Below, piece after piece: positions 42,668 to 57,600 of a stretch of DNA of 64,000 nt. The DNA comes from Serinus canaria. Lineage: Eukaryota; Chordata; Aves; Passeriformes; Fringillidae. The notes under the pieces were generated by a model. It searched no databases, had not been told where the DNA came from, and worked only from the letters and a program-made list of their open reading frames with translations. The stretch's first letter is position 1. Every line of letters begins with the position of its first letter. Where the stretch lies: positions 3,385,072 to 3,449,071 of the forward strand of contig NC_066329.1 in assembly GCF_022539315.1 (NCBI RefSeq), read 5' to 3'. The translations under genes and the position numbers were made by a program.

Positions 42668-45600
42668 GAGATATTTTTAGTAATCAATGCTGAGTGGATG
42701 ATTTCTTGATGGTGGGGAATTTTTAGCTTGTTGTAACTGGGCTTCTTTTTTTTCTTTAAAAAAAAAATCTTACTAAACTTAAGGATATGCCACCCACCCA
42801 TTTGTGATACAAGGCAAGTGGGCTAAGACCAAATGGTGATAAAAATCCTGTGCCACTCTAATGCCATTTGCAATTTTCTTCACAAAAGTAATCTTCTTTC
42901 TATTTGCTTTGTAAGATTTAAATGTATCAGAAATTGCTTTTGATTTTGCAACTAAGGAATTTACGAAATTGAAGTGAGTTCCATTTTTTCCAAGAGGAAA
43001 GATTCCATGAATGGGAAGGTGTGCTGGGTAAGGCTGAAGGAAGTTGGTGTGTTTTGGTTGCTGTGTGGTTGTGGTGTGGTTCTGAGTTGCTCCTGAAGGT
43101 TTGCTCTGGTTGAGATCAGTGACAGACCCTCCTTGCTGCCAGCCAAACTGTGCCTTCCGTGCTGGAAAGGTAGGTAAGCTCTCTGAAGCAGAAAATGTGA
43201 AGAGAATGGCTGAGAAGCCCTTTTTGTCTCTGTGTTGGCTGGATTTAAGATCTGTGTTGTTTTCATGACAGTAAGAGAGAATTGGAAGTGCATGCTATCA
43301 GCAGAGTTTGGTGACTGGGTAGTTTGTGACCTGCTTTGCTTATTAACAAGGGGTGGGTTCTGTACCAGGTGTAATTTCCACACTGTTGTTCCATACAGTC
43401 CCACTGGAAATGAGGAGCCAGTGTTTGTTTGGTGCAATGGTTTCTGTGCTTTGGGGAATTTCCTTGGGCTGGGGGCTTTTTGTCATGCTTCCTTCTTTAT
43501 TTTAGCGATTGATAATTGTTTAAGTCCTTAAAAGAAAATAATTGCTACTGAATGCTATGACATCAGAAGCCTATAATCAACTGCTACAGACACTGCTGTT
43601 TTGCCACAATTTGCCTGTGACAATTTTCTGAACATTGTTGAACTGGCTTGGTTCTGCTTGGACTTTTCCAGGCATAGTTATATTTCTCATAGCTCAGCAT
43701 GAGAAGCATCACAGCATTCATGTACCTGTATTGTGTTTTGAAAAGAAATTTTTCACTTGGGCAATAGTCTGGCTTTAGATGTGCTAGAGATGCTTATATT
43801 TTTATTTGTCTTTTCCTAATAATGTCTCAGGAGGTGCATCTCCAGCCAGTGTCTTGTTTGAACTTTCAGGGAAATTATCATTCAGTGCTTTGAATATCTC
43901 CCTATTACCATGGCAAATAATTCATGCTGCTAATTAAGACACTGCTAGAATTGCACAGAAAGATGGGCAGGGAATACAGCTTACTTATGCTCACAATTTA
44001 TCTGTCTTATAAATTTATAGGACAGCTACTGCCAAGGTGGCTCACGGTTTACCAATGAAATAAATAACCTGATTCATGGTATTTCTCCTGAAGGGAGGGC
44101 GGAAGAGCCAGACTTGTTATGTCTGGTGCACATGGAGGCACGGGGCTAGGAGCAGCCCGGTGCTCCTGCTAAATTTGTGTTCCATAAGAGAGAAGCACAT
44201 TGAGAGAGACCCTTCTGCTCAGAACTGAGAGCTTGAAACTGGGAAGGCCATGAGTTCCCTGTAGAACTGAGGACTGGCAGTTTCATGCTGAGCAGAGTCT
44301 TGCACACAGGTCTTGCAAACCCCAAGGAGACTCTTTTGTAACTGTGAAATGAATGGGAAGCCATTGCACAATCTGGCAAATGAGGAATAAATCCATCAGA
44401 CTGGTTTGGTGTTGGCTGGAGTTAGAAAGAGAAAGAGAAATTAGACCTGATTAAGGTATGTGTTAAACACCAGGGAAGTATCAACACTGAAGAAAGCTGG
44501 TGGCAGTGTCTTTGTTGTCCATATGTAATAGTGGAGACTCTAAAACAAATAATTCTGTGCTATGTTGTGACTGTGGATGATAAGCCAGAGACTATTTTTG
44601 CTTTTTTTTCCTTTTCCTTTTGTTGTGGGTAAGATGAGTTAAATTCTATCTTGTCTGAAATTTGTTGGGTAATTTGTATACTTTCTTCTCTTTTTGTAAA
44701 CAGTTGTTACTAAATCTTGTTTAATAGAAAAATATGAAAATCATCTTTACCAGTGGCATTGTGGTAGTTCATACTGCACCTTGTCTGGAGCTGAGTTGTA
44801 CTGCCATTGCATACTTACTGCAGAAAATCAAATGCTTAATATTGAATGTTTTTCTGGTCTTCTCAATAAAAGATAATGTTTTCCTTTGTAAGGGCCTATG
44901 TGATTAGATGTTTATCCTCTGTTCCCAGGAGAGCAGACATGGTGGTTCATATTTTCTGTTTTGTGAAACAAGATTTCATATAGCTGACTACATCTCTGGA
45001 ATCTATGTCATTCTCCCCCTAAAATGAACTGAAAGCAAATTGGCTTTCTAAAACATGAAAGAAGCCTAGAGCAAACTCTTTGTCATCACATTCCTGGTCA
45101 AATCCAGCATTTGCCTTCCACTGAGTTTCTAATATTTAGTAATGTCTGTGGTTTCCCATGGGGTTGCTTAGGTGAATGTAATAAGTGAGAGCTGTTGAAA
45201 GACAGAAGAATGAAGACTTCATCATGGGCTGAATTGAGCAAAAACTCTTGGGGGTTGCATGCATGTTTTGCTTGTAGTTCTTTAAAATCATGCTACTTTT
45301 AATCCAGTGTTTCTTTCCTTCACATCTATTGTACAAAACCTATGTAGACTAATTTAAGTCTTGCTAGTATATTCCAGAAACATACCAGAAATTATGGGGT
45401 GATTATTCACATGGATTAAATTTTAAACTTCAGCTCCAGGACTGCATAAATCCCTGAAGGGAATGGGGAGAGCAGAGCACACTTGTCAGCCCTGGGCAGA
45501 AATGTGTCCTTCTCCACTGACTGTGTGGGGAGCTGGTCTTAGAAGTGAAGGGCTTCAGGTGCCCCCAGAAGAGGGACTTGAATAACCTGTGTCCATTTGA

Positions 45601-48600
45601 CTGAACATGACAAATTTATGGGTAGCATGGCAGTTCCAGAAAAAGGGAACTGTTCCCATCTACCTGCTGAGGTGCCAGCAAATGCTGGTTGCTGGCTGAG
45701 AACTTGGCTCTGACTTGCAGAAGTGCAATCTCAACATGTCCTGCAGCATTGCTAATAAATGTGAGCCCTTGCCTTAAGAGGTGCATGGTTCTGTATGTGT
45801 TTGGTGTTTTGGGGGTTGAAAATGTGTTTTGCAAGAGTTATACTGTTATATTTAAAAGAAATTTTGGGAGACATTAGACAAAAATCTGGACAAACCAGTG
45901 TTCAGTCTTGAGTAAAAAAAGTTCACTGTGAAGTAAAATTCTCTTCATTTTTTCATCTACAAATCGTATCTGTCACCTTTTTGTCACATTTTTCTCTCTT
46001 TCTCATCTTAAGATGTTGCCCAACTTTGTTAATTTTGCATAATTATTTGCCTTTCCTTGCATTCTAAATACTTTTATTTAGAACTGTCTTAACATATACA
46101 CAACAAAACAGGCAGGGCAAATGTCTGAAACTTTGAGCTGTTGTGATTTTTGTTGTTCTGTGCAACACAAGTTGCAGTTGCTCGTGCATAAAATCTTAAA
46201 AAGTCTCCCCAGTGCCAAACAGTGATAAGAGAATATTTTAAAAACAACTTAAAAATTGTGTTAGCTACATCCTCATGGTGCTTTACTTCTTAGCAAAAGC
46301 AGATTTCAAATAAAACATAAAGGATGATTAAGGGATATTTTTAAATTTTTCATTTTACTTTGTTCACTCTGTACAATCAAATCTGAATAATGTTAGGAAA
46401 GTGAAATAGCATTATAATGTTATTTTGGTCTCAAAATTGTTTTTAGGTGCAGGAATCAATGCATGTGGCAAACTCACCGTGAACTGTGTCTAAATTTAGT
46501 AGGTGTCTTCAACAATCAACCAAAAATCCTAATGTTCAAGTCAGCTTTGTCATCTTGCTGCTACATTTTCCTGAGTTTCACTTTTGTTGGAGTGAGTCTG
46601 TGTTCTAGTTCTGATGTGAGTGCTTTTGCCTAAAGGGTGCTCTGGAATTATGACTGTTCCAAGGGTGAACTTGGTTATTTTTAGGAAGGTTAAACATCTG
46701 GATGTTCACTACAGAATCTTTTCCAAAAAAGCATTTTGTTTCTGAGCAAGAAATATCAGCAGAAATACAGCTACAGCACAAGAGAGTGTAATCTCTGCCT
46801 TCCCAGGGCACTTGGGTATTTTCAGACTGGTCTGTTGCTTAAAGTACCCCTGGGATTAGAAGGGTATTGGGAGGATTTAGCTCTGTAGTATTTTTGTAGG
46901 TGGCTTTGAGATGTTGGAATCCAGAGCTGGGATGAAACCAAGCAGAGGTGCCAAATTAGGAGTGATTATGGGGGACACAAGGATTATATTTGAAATGTTT
47001 CTAAGACTCCAGGTGTTTGCATTCTTGCTGGGAAAAAAAAAAAAAGATTGAGATCAGTTGATTGGAGAATACTCTATCAGTATTAAACAGTTTTCTGAAT
47101 TCAGAAATTTAAAAAATGGTACAGGCACCATATAGGATTTGGAGTAGAAAATTTAAGTAGTATGTAATGATTTTAAGTCTTTCCCATATATGTTGTATGT
47201 GTATGGGAAAAAACCCTTGGGGTAAATTGTGCAAGTTAAATGAATTAAAACTGAAATGACTTCAAAAAGAGTCTGACTTTTCTTTTATGAGCTGTCTTGC
47301 ACCCTTGATTATACACAATACTGCTTTTAAAATGGATCCTGCCTGCCTAGTTTGAATGGCTAGATCAAAAGTCTTATGAAAATATGCTAATGTGTTATGA
47401 AAATATTGATTGCTGAAACATTGCATTTCCAGCTCAGGGTTATTTTTCTCCCATGGCAGTTTCCAGGTGCTGCTTAAGAGAACTGTGGCAACCTCTTTCT
47501 GTTTTCTCAGTCCATTTTGAATGTCCTTAGCTCTCTACTCTTTTTTTCCTTAAGCAGGAAAACTTCAGATTTTCAAATGTAATTTATTATTCTAGTTTTC
47601 TAATACTGTTGACAAAATGGTAAAGCTGCTTCTGGTGGGCGGCAATTTTTAAAACTAATGATACATAGGTGTTTTATGTACCCCTTGAGGATATCACAAT
47701 TTTCATGTGTACATGAAAGGTTTCTGTCTCTCCAGCTGTGTATTTGTTGGTGTGATAAGAGACTGCTCCTCCCCACAAATACAGTTTGATTTCACTTGTT
47801 TGAGTGTTGATAGTGGGAGACTCTTGCCAAGTTGAAAAGACTGTTTTGTTTATTTGAAGTGTTTAAATCTGGTCACTCACTTTGATTTGTGTTTTGTTAC
47901 TCGCTCCATACATTACATGAAAATGTGAATTGAAACAGATGGTGAAGGATTGGCATTTAGGCTTCCAGCATGTAAAATTTCCTGGAAAGCTGAGTCTTCT
48001 ACTATGGCATCAGCAGCCTGTGTTCAAAACCACATCATGTTTGTTTTATAGCTCCTGGATGCCAGGCATATATTAAGTTGTTCTGAGCCTGCTGCTGCAA
48101 GGACATCCCCACTGAGCCCAGCAGTTCTGTGTTTTTCCTAAAAGAATTGAGCTGTTAATTCCCTAACCCTTGGGGAAATGATTTTAAGTTAATGTCAAAA
48201 TTGGAGGCCATTGCTTTTGTGGGTTCAGAATTCATACTAAAGTGTGTGTTCACTCTTTTCAAAGCAATCCTGTTAAAGGTGGAAAGAATAGAAGGTAACC
48301 TGGCTTGCATTTATGTGCTTTCCTTTCTATCCATGTGGTTGGAAGTGTCATGATTTTTACCAACTCCTGAAGAATCTGTTGTGGCTGCTCCTGTCAGGGC
48401 TGGACTGGCGTTTTGTCTGGGTTCAGTTTATGGTGGTAAAGATGTAATATGACTCTGCTGTGACATTTAATGAATACTGAGGGAAAAACTTCTTTTTAGA
48501 AGTGGATCTCTGCTCTGCTGTGTTGCAGTTTCTCTAGCCTAAAAAACCCATTAAAGGAGTACAGTTTGAATTAGTGAAATGTGTATTTAGAATCACTGCT

Positions 48601-51600
48601 GCAAGTTAGTGGATGACCTGAAACAGGAGAGAACTTACTTTCCTGTGTAATGTTATCTCAATGCCGTTACCTAGAAATTTGCTTTTTAAAAGGCAAACAT
48701 TTTGACCAGTAAAAATAGTATTTTGTTTTTGTTTGGGATTTCTAGTAATTTTCTAGCATGGCTATCCCTGGGTTTGCAGAATATTACAGACTCACCCTGT
48801 GTGTTGTCTGATGCTGCATCTGAGGTGTACAGTTCAGTTCTGTGTTTGTAGAAGGAGAATGATACATGATGAAATGACAATGTCTCTCTGATGAAACTAG
48901 TTCAGTTTTCAAGTGGCTGTAATTTGATGCTGGTCAAACAGAGATTTCATTTGGTCCTGTACATGAAGGCTCCTGTACTTCAGTTTGTCCAAAAGGTTTT
49001 TGTGGTGCAATATTGAAGACATGGCAGCTGCTGTTGAGAAAATGTGCTGTTAATAAGCATTTCAGCATTTGGAAGCCCAGCTCAGCATGTGAGATGCCTC
49101 TAATAATCTCTGAACATTATCATTTAATTAAACCTCTACTGTTAGAATAAGCGAGTACAAAAGAGCAGTAGGACATGTTCTCCTTCTTTTTCTTGTTTCT
49201 CAAGACTGAAAAGAACATACTGGGTAATACATTTGGAACTGGTCCACTTGGTTTTTGTGTTCTTTGGGTTTTGGTGTCCCCTCCCCAAAAAAAGCACAGT
49301 GGGTGAAACTTGGAAGAACTGCCACTTCTTGTGTTGTCACTAGAGTTCTGTGGCTATGGAAATGTTAATTGGAAAAAGAAATTGGATTTGAGGGGGAAAT
49401 TGGATCAGTTTACAGTTTGGTGGTGGGAAAGAGTGTAGGTTCCCCTGTTGTGAGTAACACAATCTTAAGTCGTTTTAATCTCATAGTTCTTCCACTTAGT
49501 GTTTCCTTTTGCCTGTGGGTTTCTCCCCTTACTGTGTATTTTTCTAGACTAAATAAACTCAGTTCCTATCTCTCCTAGTCATCTTAGAAACTCTTCTCTG
49601 CACTCATCCCAGGGACAGGCTAAGAATTCTGCTCACACTGAAGCTAAATTCATACCCAAGCCTGCCTTCCCCCTCAGCAGTCCTCTCTCCCTTCTGTGCT
49701 GGATAGATTGTGTGCTCTTACACCACATGACTCAAGAAAATGAAAATTGAGAGAACACCTCAGGGAAAAAAAAGTGTCTGTCCAAAATACTGGCATTAAT
49801 AGGTTCACTAGTGTGGGGAAATCATAATGCTCATAATGTAAAACCCTAACTGACTTCTGTAGTAAATCATATGCAGTTTTATCAAGGTAATTGCATTAGA
49901 GTCTGTTCATATGTGTTTAGTGCCATGCTAACAATTGAAGCTGAAGTTCTGTTTCCTGCTTTGTGGTACCTGAGTCAGCCAGCCTTTGGCACAGATACCT
50001 GCCTTGCTTGGCTGCATTTGTGTGTAGTCTCATCTTGGTGCTTTATGCTCAGAAGTTTTCTTCCTCAAATAAACACACATTTGCTTGTTTGGGTTGTCCT
50101 GTGCTAAGTAAAATAGTAATTTCTGCCCATTGATTAAGAGACACTGTGGAGTGTGTCCCGTGCTTGAAAGTGTGAGTTGCATCAGAACAGGAGGAAATTC
50201 CCAGTTTTAAACTTAATTTTCCCCTTTGTACTGCCTCAGTTGTAACTGAACTGAGCATGGGAATTGTGGTGAGTCCAAATAGGCCTTTGTGCTTTCTCTC
50301 TGGGTGGGATCCATTCAGTAGTGAAAAGCTGCTCTTTGACATATTGGTGGTATAGGCCCTAATTTATTTCCTGTTTAAAGGAGTTTAGTATTTGTAAAGA
50401 AGTTGCCTTGCATTTGCTATTCAAAAAGGAAATTAGGTTGCTTTTTTATTTTAGAGCTTTATTTCTAGTTTTGTGAATAGCAGCGCATTATTCTTAAAAA
50501 ATGAAGTACTGGAACTATGAAATATTATCATTACAGTATTACAGGTGTGAGATTTTACTTCAATCTTTTCGTTCTAGCTCCATGGGAGTTTTGGTTTTTT
50601 GCTTTTGTTGTTGTTTTGTTGGTTTTTCTTTTTAAGTCCTTGGCTTTTCACTTACATAGCAAAGTAGTAGGTGTGTTTCAGTCAGTGCTTCTGCCTTAAG
50701 AAGGAAAGGAAACATACCTTACATCTTCTGGATTCATTGCTGGTAGTTTCTTCACCCACTTGAAGCTCATTTTTGTCCCACCAGCACTTTTTTTATCATG
50801 TTTGTATGTTTGGAAGATGGACTTGTTCAACTTAGTTTGACTTCTGTGCCTGTGTCTACCAAAGGAACCTAATACTCTTACAGAGCTTTGGGTCTGGTAC
50901 AGGCCCAAGGAACTTCTTGGAGTTCTTGACATGAGCAAGTGTAGAGCTGAAGTCTTCCTATCCCTCTTCTCTAAATTTAGAAAAAGTCCAAGTGTCATGG
51001 TTTGAAAATACTCAAAAGTAAGGCTATGTCCAGTTTTATGAGCTTGTTTTGATGTTCTCTGACTATCTGAGAGAGGTTGGATTTGGTTCTGTTTATTTTT
51101 CAAGTGAAAATGTAATTTATTGTGCCTGTAGACACTGTTACAGAACACACTGTCAGAGGTGGTACATTAATTGTTTGGCAATAACTTGCAAAGTAAATAT
51201 GAATCTCCTAATTGTGAGGCACATAGGAGATGGAATAGCAGTGAGGACTGGGACAAATATTTAACTCCAAATTACAGAAACTCCCATGTTTTATCAGCTT
51301 ACAGCACAGGGTCCTCTGAGATCTGTTGGCTGAGTGTAGAACTGTGCTGTGGCAGCTGTGTTAACAGCACTGAGTCATGAGAGAAATTGCTTGTCAGCAT
51401 TGGCACTGCAGTGCCAGCAGGGCTTCTGCAGGAGCAGCACCCCGAGCCCGGGTGGGAGGGCTGTGCCCGAGCTGGGGCTGGCAGCAGCATCTCCTGGGGC
51501 ATTTCAGGGGATTCCTGTGTGGGAGAGGCTGGGACTCCCTCTGCAAGGGAAATGTATTTTATTGTCAAGTGGATGTAGGGAGCATCCTCCTGTTGTATAT

Positions 51601-54600
51601 GATTGTAGTCATTCTAATGCACTTTTCTGTTAAGTGTAAAAATCACAGAGATCAAAACATAGATGGGAGCCTAGGGTGACGATTCTAGGGAAGTTTTTAT
51701 TTTTTTCCTGAAATTAGAAGAAGTGCCATAAAATGAAACCCAGCACTGAGCAAAGTTCTTTGTAATGCAGAGCTTTACCACCAAGTGATTGAAAACTCCA
51801 GGTTGCATATATGACTGGCATATAAATTGATACCTTTATAATCCAAAGAGGACTTAGCCATCAAAATTGCAGAGAACTTTCCTGTGCCAAGGATAACCAC
51901 TGATGTTTCCAAATGGCCCTTTCTGAAGCACGATGTTATTTGGATCATGATTAGGCTACAGCATAAAGCTGTAGACAGCGTGCACAGTGGTACTTTGTAG
52001 ACTTTAATTACAGTAACCACACCCTTGATTTGCCTTTTTTCCTGATGTAAAAAAGGGCTATTTTTTGAAAATGCATACAGTTGAAGGTGGTAATTTAGAT
52101 AAAAGAGCTGTTTCAGCAAGTCTTTGGAGTAGGCTAAATATTGGACTGACCTTTGCAGAGTTCACTGGTCTGTTGGAATCTGAAAATTTACATAAAGAAA
52201 TATACTTGTGGCTCTGGTAAGAGAGGATTGTGTGTAACAGATCTTGATTTGACCTCCTCTCTTCTCCCTCCTTCAATCCTCCTCTTGATTATTTGTGGAG
52301 GGGGAAAGACTTTTCTCCCTGAGGAAAGTCTCTTCCCTGTGTGGTCAGTTCTTTCTTGCAGCTAAGCTGCAACTCCCTTGCTTTGTCAGCTGCCTCATAC
52401 GTCTATTTATGTGCATTGTCATACTTAGATATTTACATCTTTTTCTGATATTTGCTGCTTTTAATTCTTCCTCAAAAACATTGTATTCATACTTCTGTTT
52501 GGCAATTTTTGTGGTATTGCAGCACAATTTGAATCTACCCTCTGCAGTAAACTGAAGTCTTTTGGAAAGCAATAGACAGTTAAGGACAATACAGTTCTTT
52601 AATTAGTTTAGCAAATGGGTTTTTCATTTTTTTTCTCATCCTCAAACATCTTTTAAACAAGCTGATAGTTTAACCCTTGCAAGTGCAGTATGGCTTCTTT
52701 TTGCACCTCACTGAATGCCCTGTTTGTTGTTGATGCTGGGTTTACTGTTAGTGAATGGCCAGTGCCTCGAGGTGTTGTACTGGGGTGGAGCTCTGCTGCT
52801 GGAGCAAAGTTGTCTGCAGTTTATTGGTGAAAACCAAATCTGAAAGGACTGAAATAGCACACAATATTATAAAATGTTATATATTGCAGCAACTACAGTA
52901 CTTATGGTCTGTTTTGAAAATTAACTTAATTAAAGCAGTGCTTACTTCTGCATGGAAGGTTGGTTACAGGAAGATAGGAAGGTTAGTTTTGTTTAATTTA
53001 TGTTAGCTCCAGCAAAGCTTGGATTACAGGTGTGTGTATTACAATGTGCTTAGTGAGATCTAACTGTAAGCTGTTCCCAGAAGGATTTTAGTCCCACCTT
53101 GTTCATGGCCACATCTTGACTCCTTTTCTCTTTGTGTCACACCTGCTGCTTGTGCAGTTGCTGGCCTAAATCAAAACTTGCTTCACAAAAACAAGGCTGT
53201 AGTGGTTTTTTCTACTTCTTTCTTCTTCTCCTGTCCGTGAATAAGTTTTAGTATCAAAACCCAAGCTAATTGCAGTGCTAAAAAGCAGGTTTTGTTTGCA
53301 AAACTCTTAATGCCCCTGAATCAGAGGTGAGCAAACTGAAGTTGATACAATTTGCAGTGGAGCCTGTTGGGCTTTCCTGGCCTCAAGCTTTTGATTTTCA
53401 AACCAACATAGGCAAATCTTGTCAGATACTGGAGTCCTTCAGATTTAATTGTCAAGAAGGTATAAAAGTGACAATAGTTTTAGGAAACAGAACCAGGGCT
53501 GTGCCTTGGCTCAGCAGTTTGCTGAGGCTGGTCTGCAGTAAGATGCCAGTGTTGTAGAAGAAGTTGCCTGATCTGGTACAGCTCAATTAAAACAAACGTG
53601 ATGCAATTAAAATATAAAATCAGGTAAAACATTTGCTACTAACAAGCTCTGTATCTTGATATCAAATGTGGTTTTTCACATATTCTTGTCCAGTTTAACT
53701 CATTGAAATGATACTTCTTCTTTCGTGGAGGTCCCCTATTCCAGGCATCATTGTATAGATGTACTTTTCACATTTGCAAAATCCTGGTGATACAATTTCA
53801 AAATCTTGCTCCTAGAGAGGATTCCTTGGCTGGTGGTCACATATATTTGGCAGCAAAAGCATGCTCTGCTTTTTATGACTGCTTGTTTTTTCTTTCTTTG
53901 AGAAAAAAAGGAGGGAAGGTTCCCAGTTCTTTTTTCATTTGACAAGTTTAAAGCAAAACTCTTGACCCAGTCTAAATCAACCAACCAACCCTCCTCAATA
54001 ACATAAGGAATGTCAAAAAAAGTATATTGTGTGTGTATATAGATGAGAGATAAAAATTAGGTATCCAGGCTCCCATTCCAGTGTGGAATAAAAAAGGCAG
54101 TGTTTTCTGTGACAACAATGTCAAAGACAATCCATGTGATTTTTGGATATATATTGTTGTTCAGGCTACTTCATACTCAGATATGTGTGTCCAGTACAGC
54201 TTGTTTGAAGCTGTACTGGTTAATTTTTCTCCATTAACCACTGATTGCAAATTTTGCTCCCAAATATCCTGTTGACTCTGGTTCCACTGGAGCTCTGGGG
54301 ACATCAGGAGCTGAAAGTATTTCTGAGGTAGGTGGGCACTGTCCTGTGTTGGTTTGGAATAATGCTCCTTTGGACTGAAGTGGTGTTGTGCTTCCATGCA
54401 GGGACTGGAAGTTGTGCTCCCGTTCCTGCAAGGAAATGAGTGCTCCAAGCTGAATGTGAAATCTGGAAATCTTCCAGTGGCTGTAATTCCAAAAAACTGT
54501 GAAGCATGTTATTCTTTGTTCTGTTGGCAAACAGTGGGGTGAGCCAAAGGAGTAGCTCGGAGAATGTTTTTAACAGAAACTATTTTTTTTTCAAGACTGT

Positions 54601-57600
54601 GTCTCCTGATGCCTTATTGGATACTTCAGTTTCCTCTCAAAGTGAGCTCAGAGGAGTGTTTGCTCTTAGCAATTTAGTTGGGAGCTTGGAATTTGGTTTT
54701 GCAGAGATAATTTAGGAAAACAGCTTTCTGGAAAGGATAGAAGAGGTGCTTGGGATTTAAAATTGTATGGGTAGAAAAAAAATATATGTATGGTATTTAA
54801 TGGTGTGAAAATGTTGTTCTAGGACCTCTGCCTGGTAAACAGCAGAATTGTTCTCTGGTTACAGTTTGAAATGCCTGCCTGAGCCCTAACAGAGTCTGTG
54901 TAGGAAAGTCTGGGTTTAGTGGGACATTTCATATTGCTCTTTTCTCTTTGTTTTGTTTTGTTTCACTTTAGACTTGTTTTATTTTCTGACATAACCCACA
55001 TTTCCATAAATTACTCACACTTAGCATGACAATCAGATCTGCATGTGACAACGAGATGAAATTGTAAGCTTACTTTAGAAAACAAGCTATTCCTTTAACA
55101 GAAGCAAAGCCATAGCAATTTGCTTGCTTTTCCTATGAATCACACTAAAGAATGGAAGAGTGTTGAGATATGTTTACAGCTGTGGGTGCCATGACTTCAC
55201 ACTTAAAATTATACCTTTAACTGTTACACTCAGATTTAACTTTGGTTTGGCAGCAAGCCTAATGGAGGCTCTTAAATATGTATATATCTTACACATATAA
55301 GGCAGCTGAAAGAGGCTTTTTAGTCATACCCTTGACCTGGAATCCAGGAAAGGAAAAAAGCAGTGTTGCTTTTACCTATGGAGTGAGTCCACCCCCAGTC
55401 AAAATGAGTATTTGTGCAATTAACTGTAATTGATCTTCATGTCCAAGGCAGTGCTCTTCTTTCATGTGCCCTAGGACTGTGCTCTGGAGTCCTTGAGTTT
55501 GATTTGTGCTCTTAATAAATAATTCTATAGTGGCAGCTCACAACTGCCAGGTACATGAGCACCAGAAATGAATTGCTCTTTGCAATAAATTGCCCTAATC
55601 GCTGAGTAACCACACACTCTTTTTAAGGAATAAAATAGTAGAATGTTTTAAAAGCTTACACAGCAGGTAGATTCAGGAAAATCTTTTCCTCCTGAGTGGC
55701 ACATTCTTGCATGGTCCAAAAAAGCCACAGTCACTGGGTCAGTGCAGCAGTGTGAGGGTCAGTGTTGTTTTCTCTGTGGAGTTAATAGCTGTACAAACCT
55801 GCTGTGGGGCAGAGGAAGTGCAGAAATATTTTTCAACTTGCTTCAAGTTTACCAACTGCTATTTCTTGGCTTTCTGTTTTTCTGTTGCTAAGACTATCAC
55901 TGATGGAATAAACACACTAAAAATGCTTTGAAATACATGAAACCCTTGGGGGCAGGGGAGTGGAAATTTTCTCCATCCTCGATTTTTGACATTGAACTCC
56001 AGATTTCCATCAGAAGTTGATTGTTCTGATTTGGTTTAGTGGGGTTTTTTGTGTTATATTGGGGATTTTTCTATTTTCCATCAGCTGAGATGGGACCCTC
56101 ACACTGAATGTGTGCCCTCAGCAAGTTCTGGGAATGAATGTGGAGTACAGAGCAGGGAGGGAGAGGCAGAGGGAGGTGCCCTATCATCACTCTTCCAGTG
56201 CTGGTACCTACCTTTGAGGAATTTTCTTTTGAAGAGTTGGGATGGATGTTGTGTTGGGTGTGGATTGGTGTCACTTACCTTGTGAGGAGACAGCTGACAT
56301 TTGGTTATAAGGGTAGTATTTGAAATGCAAATGAAGAGTACCATATTGATTGGGTAAATAGTCATGGATTTAATGTGGGCTGAGAAATATTTGAAGTTTT
56401 GTGTGGTCACTTCTCAAGCAGCCACATCCTTCAGAAACTGAAATATGCGAGTGGAAATATCCATTCATGTTTGGATCCACTTCGCCCCAGATGTGGCCAG
56501 TGTGAAAAGCTCTCCATGAGTTTTGAAAAGGACTTTTCAAAGAAGAAAAATTGTGGACAAAAATTGTAATCAGAAGGACTTACATTACATGTCAAGAAAG
56601 TCCCTTAATTTTTCACCTATTAGTTTTCTAACAACAGATGAAGTAAGCACCTATCACGACTGATTGTCTCTCCCCAGAGTAAGATCAGTGAATTAAATTA
56701 TCTCCTTGCATTCCCAGTGTGAATTTGTGATCCTGTGATGTCTGCAAGTTGTAGATTTGGTCTCATTAAACACAGCAAATACTTTTCTATTTTAATCCAT
56801 TTGTACTCCAGCCTATCTAGCATGCTCACCATCCTTTTATAGTCTTGTTTTCCTCAATCTTGTGAACTCTTGGATGTTTTGATCACTGATTAAAAAAACA
56901 ACATGATGAAATGCAATCTCTCTTCATGTGAGCTTTAGTGAACTTAGTCCACCTGCTGCACTTTCCAAGTCATTGTGATTCATTTGTTGCTCTATTATTT
57001 GCATTCTTGTATAGGTGCAGTAAGTATGCAGGGAAGGTTTGTCTTGCTGCTGTTACAGCAGCTTTTGTGTGAGAATGATTCATGTCCAAGGCCTTTAGTG
57101 TGCATTGCTATGGAAACCTCAGGGCACAGGCCTCTCATTGCCCCCTTGGCAGAATTCTTCACAATAATTTCTCTTGTACCTGGAAGTCAGGAGTGATATT
57201 TACACATTGATGGGCTGAATTTTTATGATTATACATTTAGTAGGCATCTTGTGCAAACAGAAAGGGGTTTTTATTCCAAATACATAAAATTCCCCTAATA
57301 TCTTGAGCAATAATTTTGGGGTACTTAAGCTAATGCTGCCACTGAAAGGTCTTTTCTCTTTGATTTTATGTCCAGACATGGGCCAGATCAGGAGTCTGAA
57401 TCACTTGAGAAACTTTCCCATTTGTTCTTCATTATTCTTCAGGGAGACAGGTTCTTCAGTCTGGTTTTGTGTGTGATTTTGCAGATGGTTATGTAGAGAT
57501 GAGATGAAGAACAGGTGATTGGAAAAGGTGAGAAGTTGCTTTTGTGATGGCTGTGTTGGCTTGGGGTCATTTCAGATTGCCCATGACAGGTGGGTTGTGT

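Noticed and set aside
42961..43437. 158-codon minus-strand frame in SPPL3 intron 1
   Set aside because: No recognisable domain and no splice or promoter context. One or a few frames of this length are expected by chance in 64 kb.
50696..51148. 150-codon minus-strand frame in SPPL3 intron 1
   Set aside because: Basic, low-information sequence without homology that I can recognise; chance expectation.
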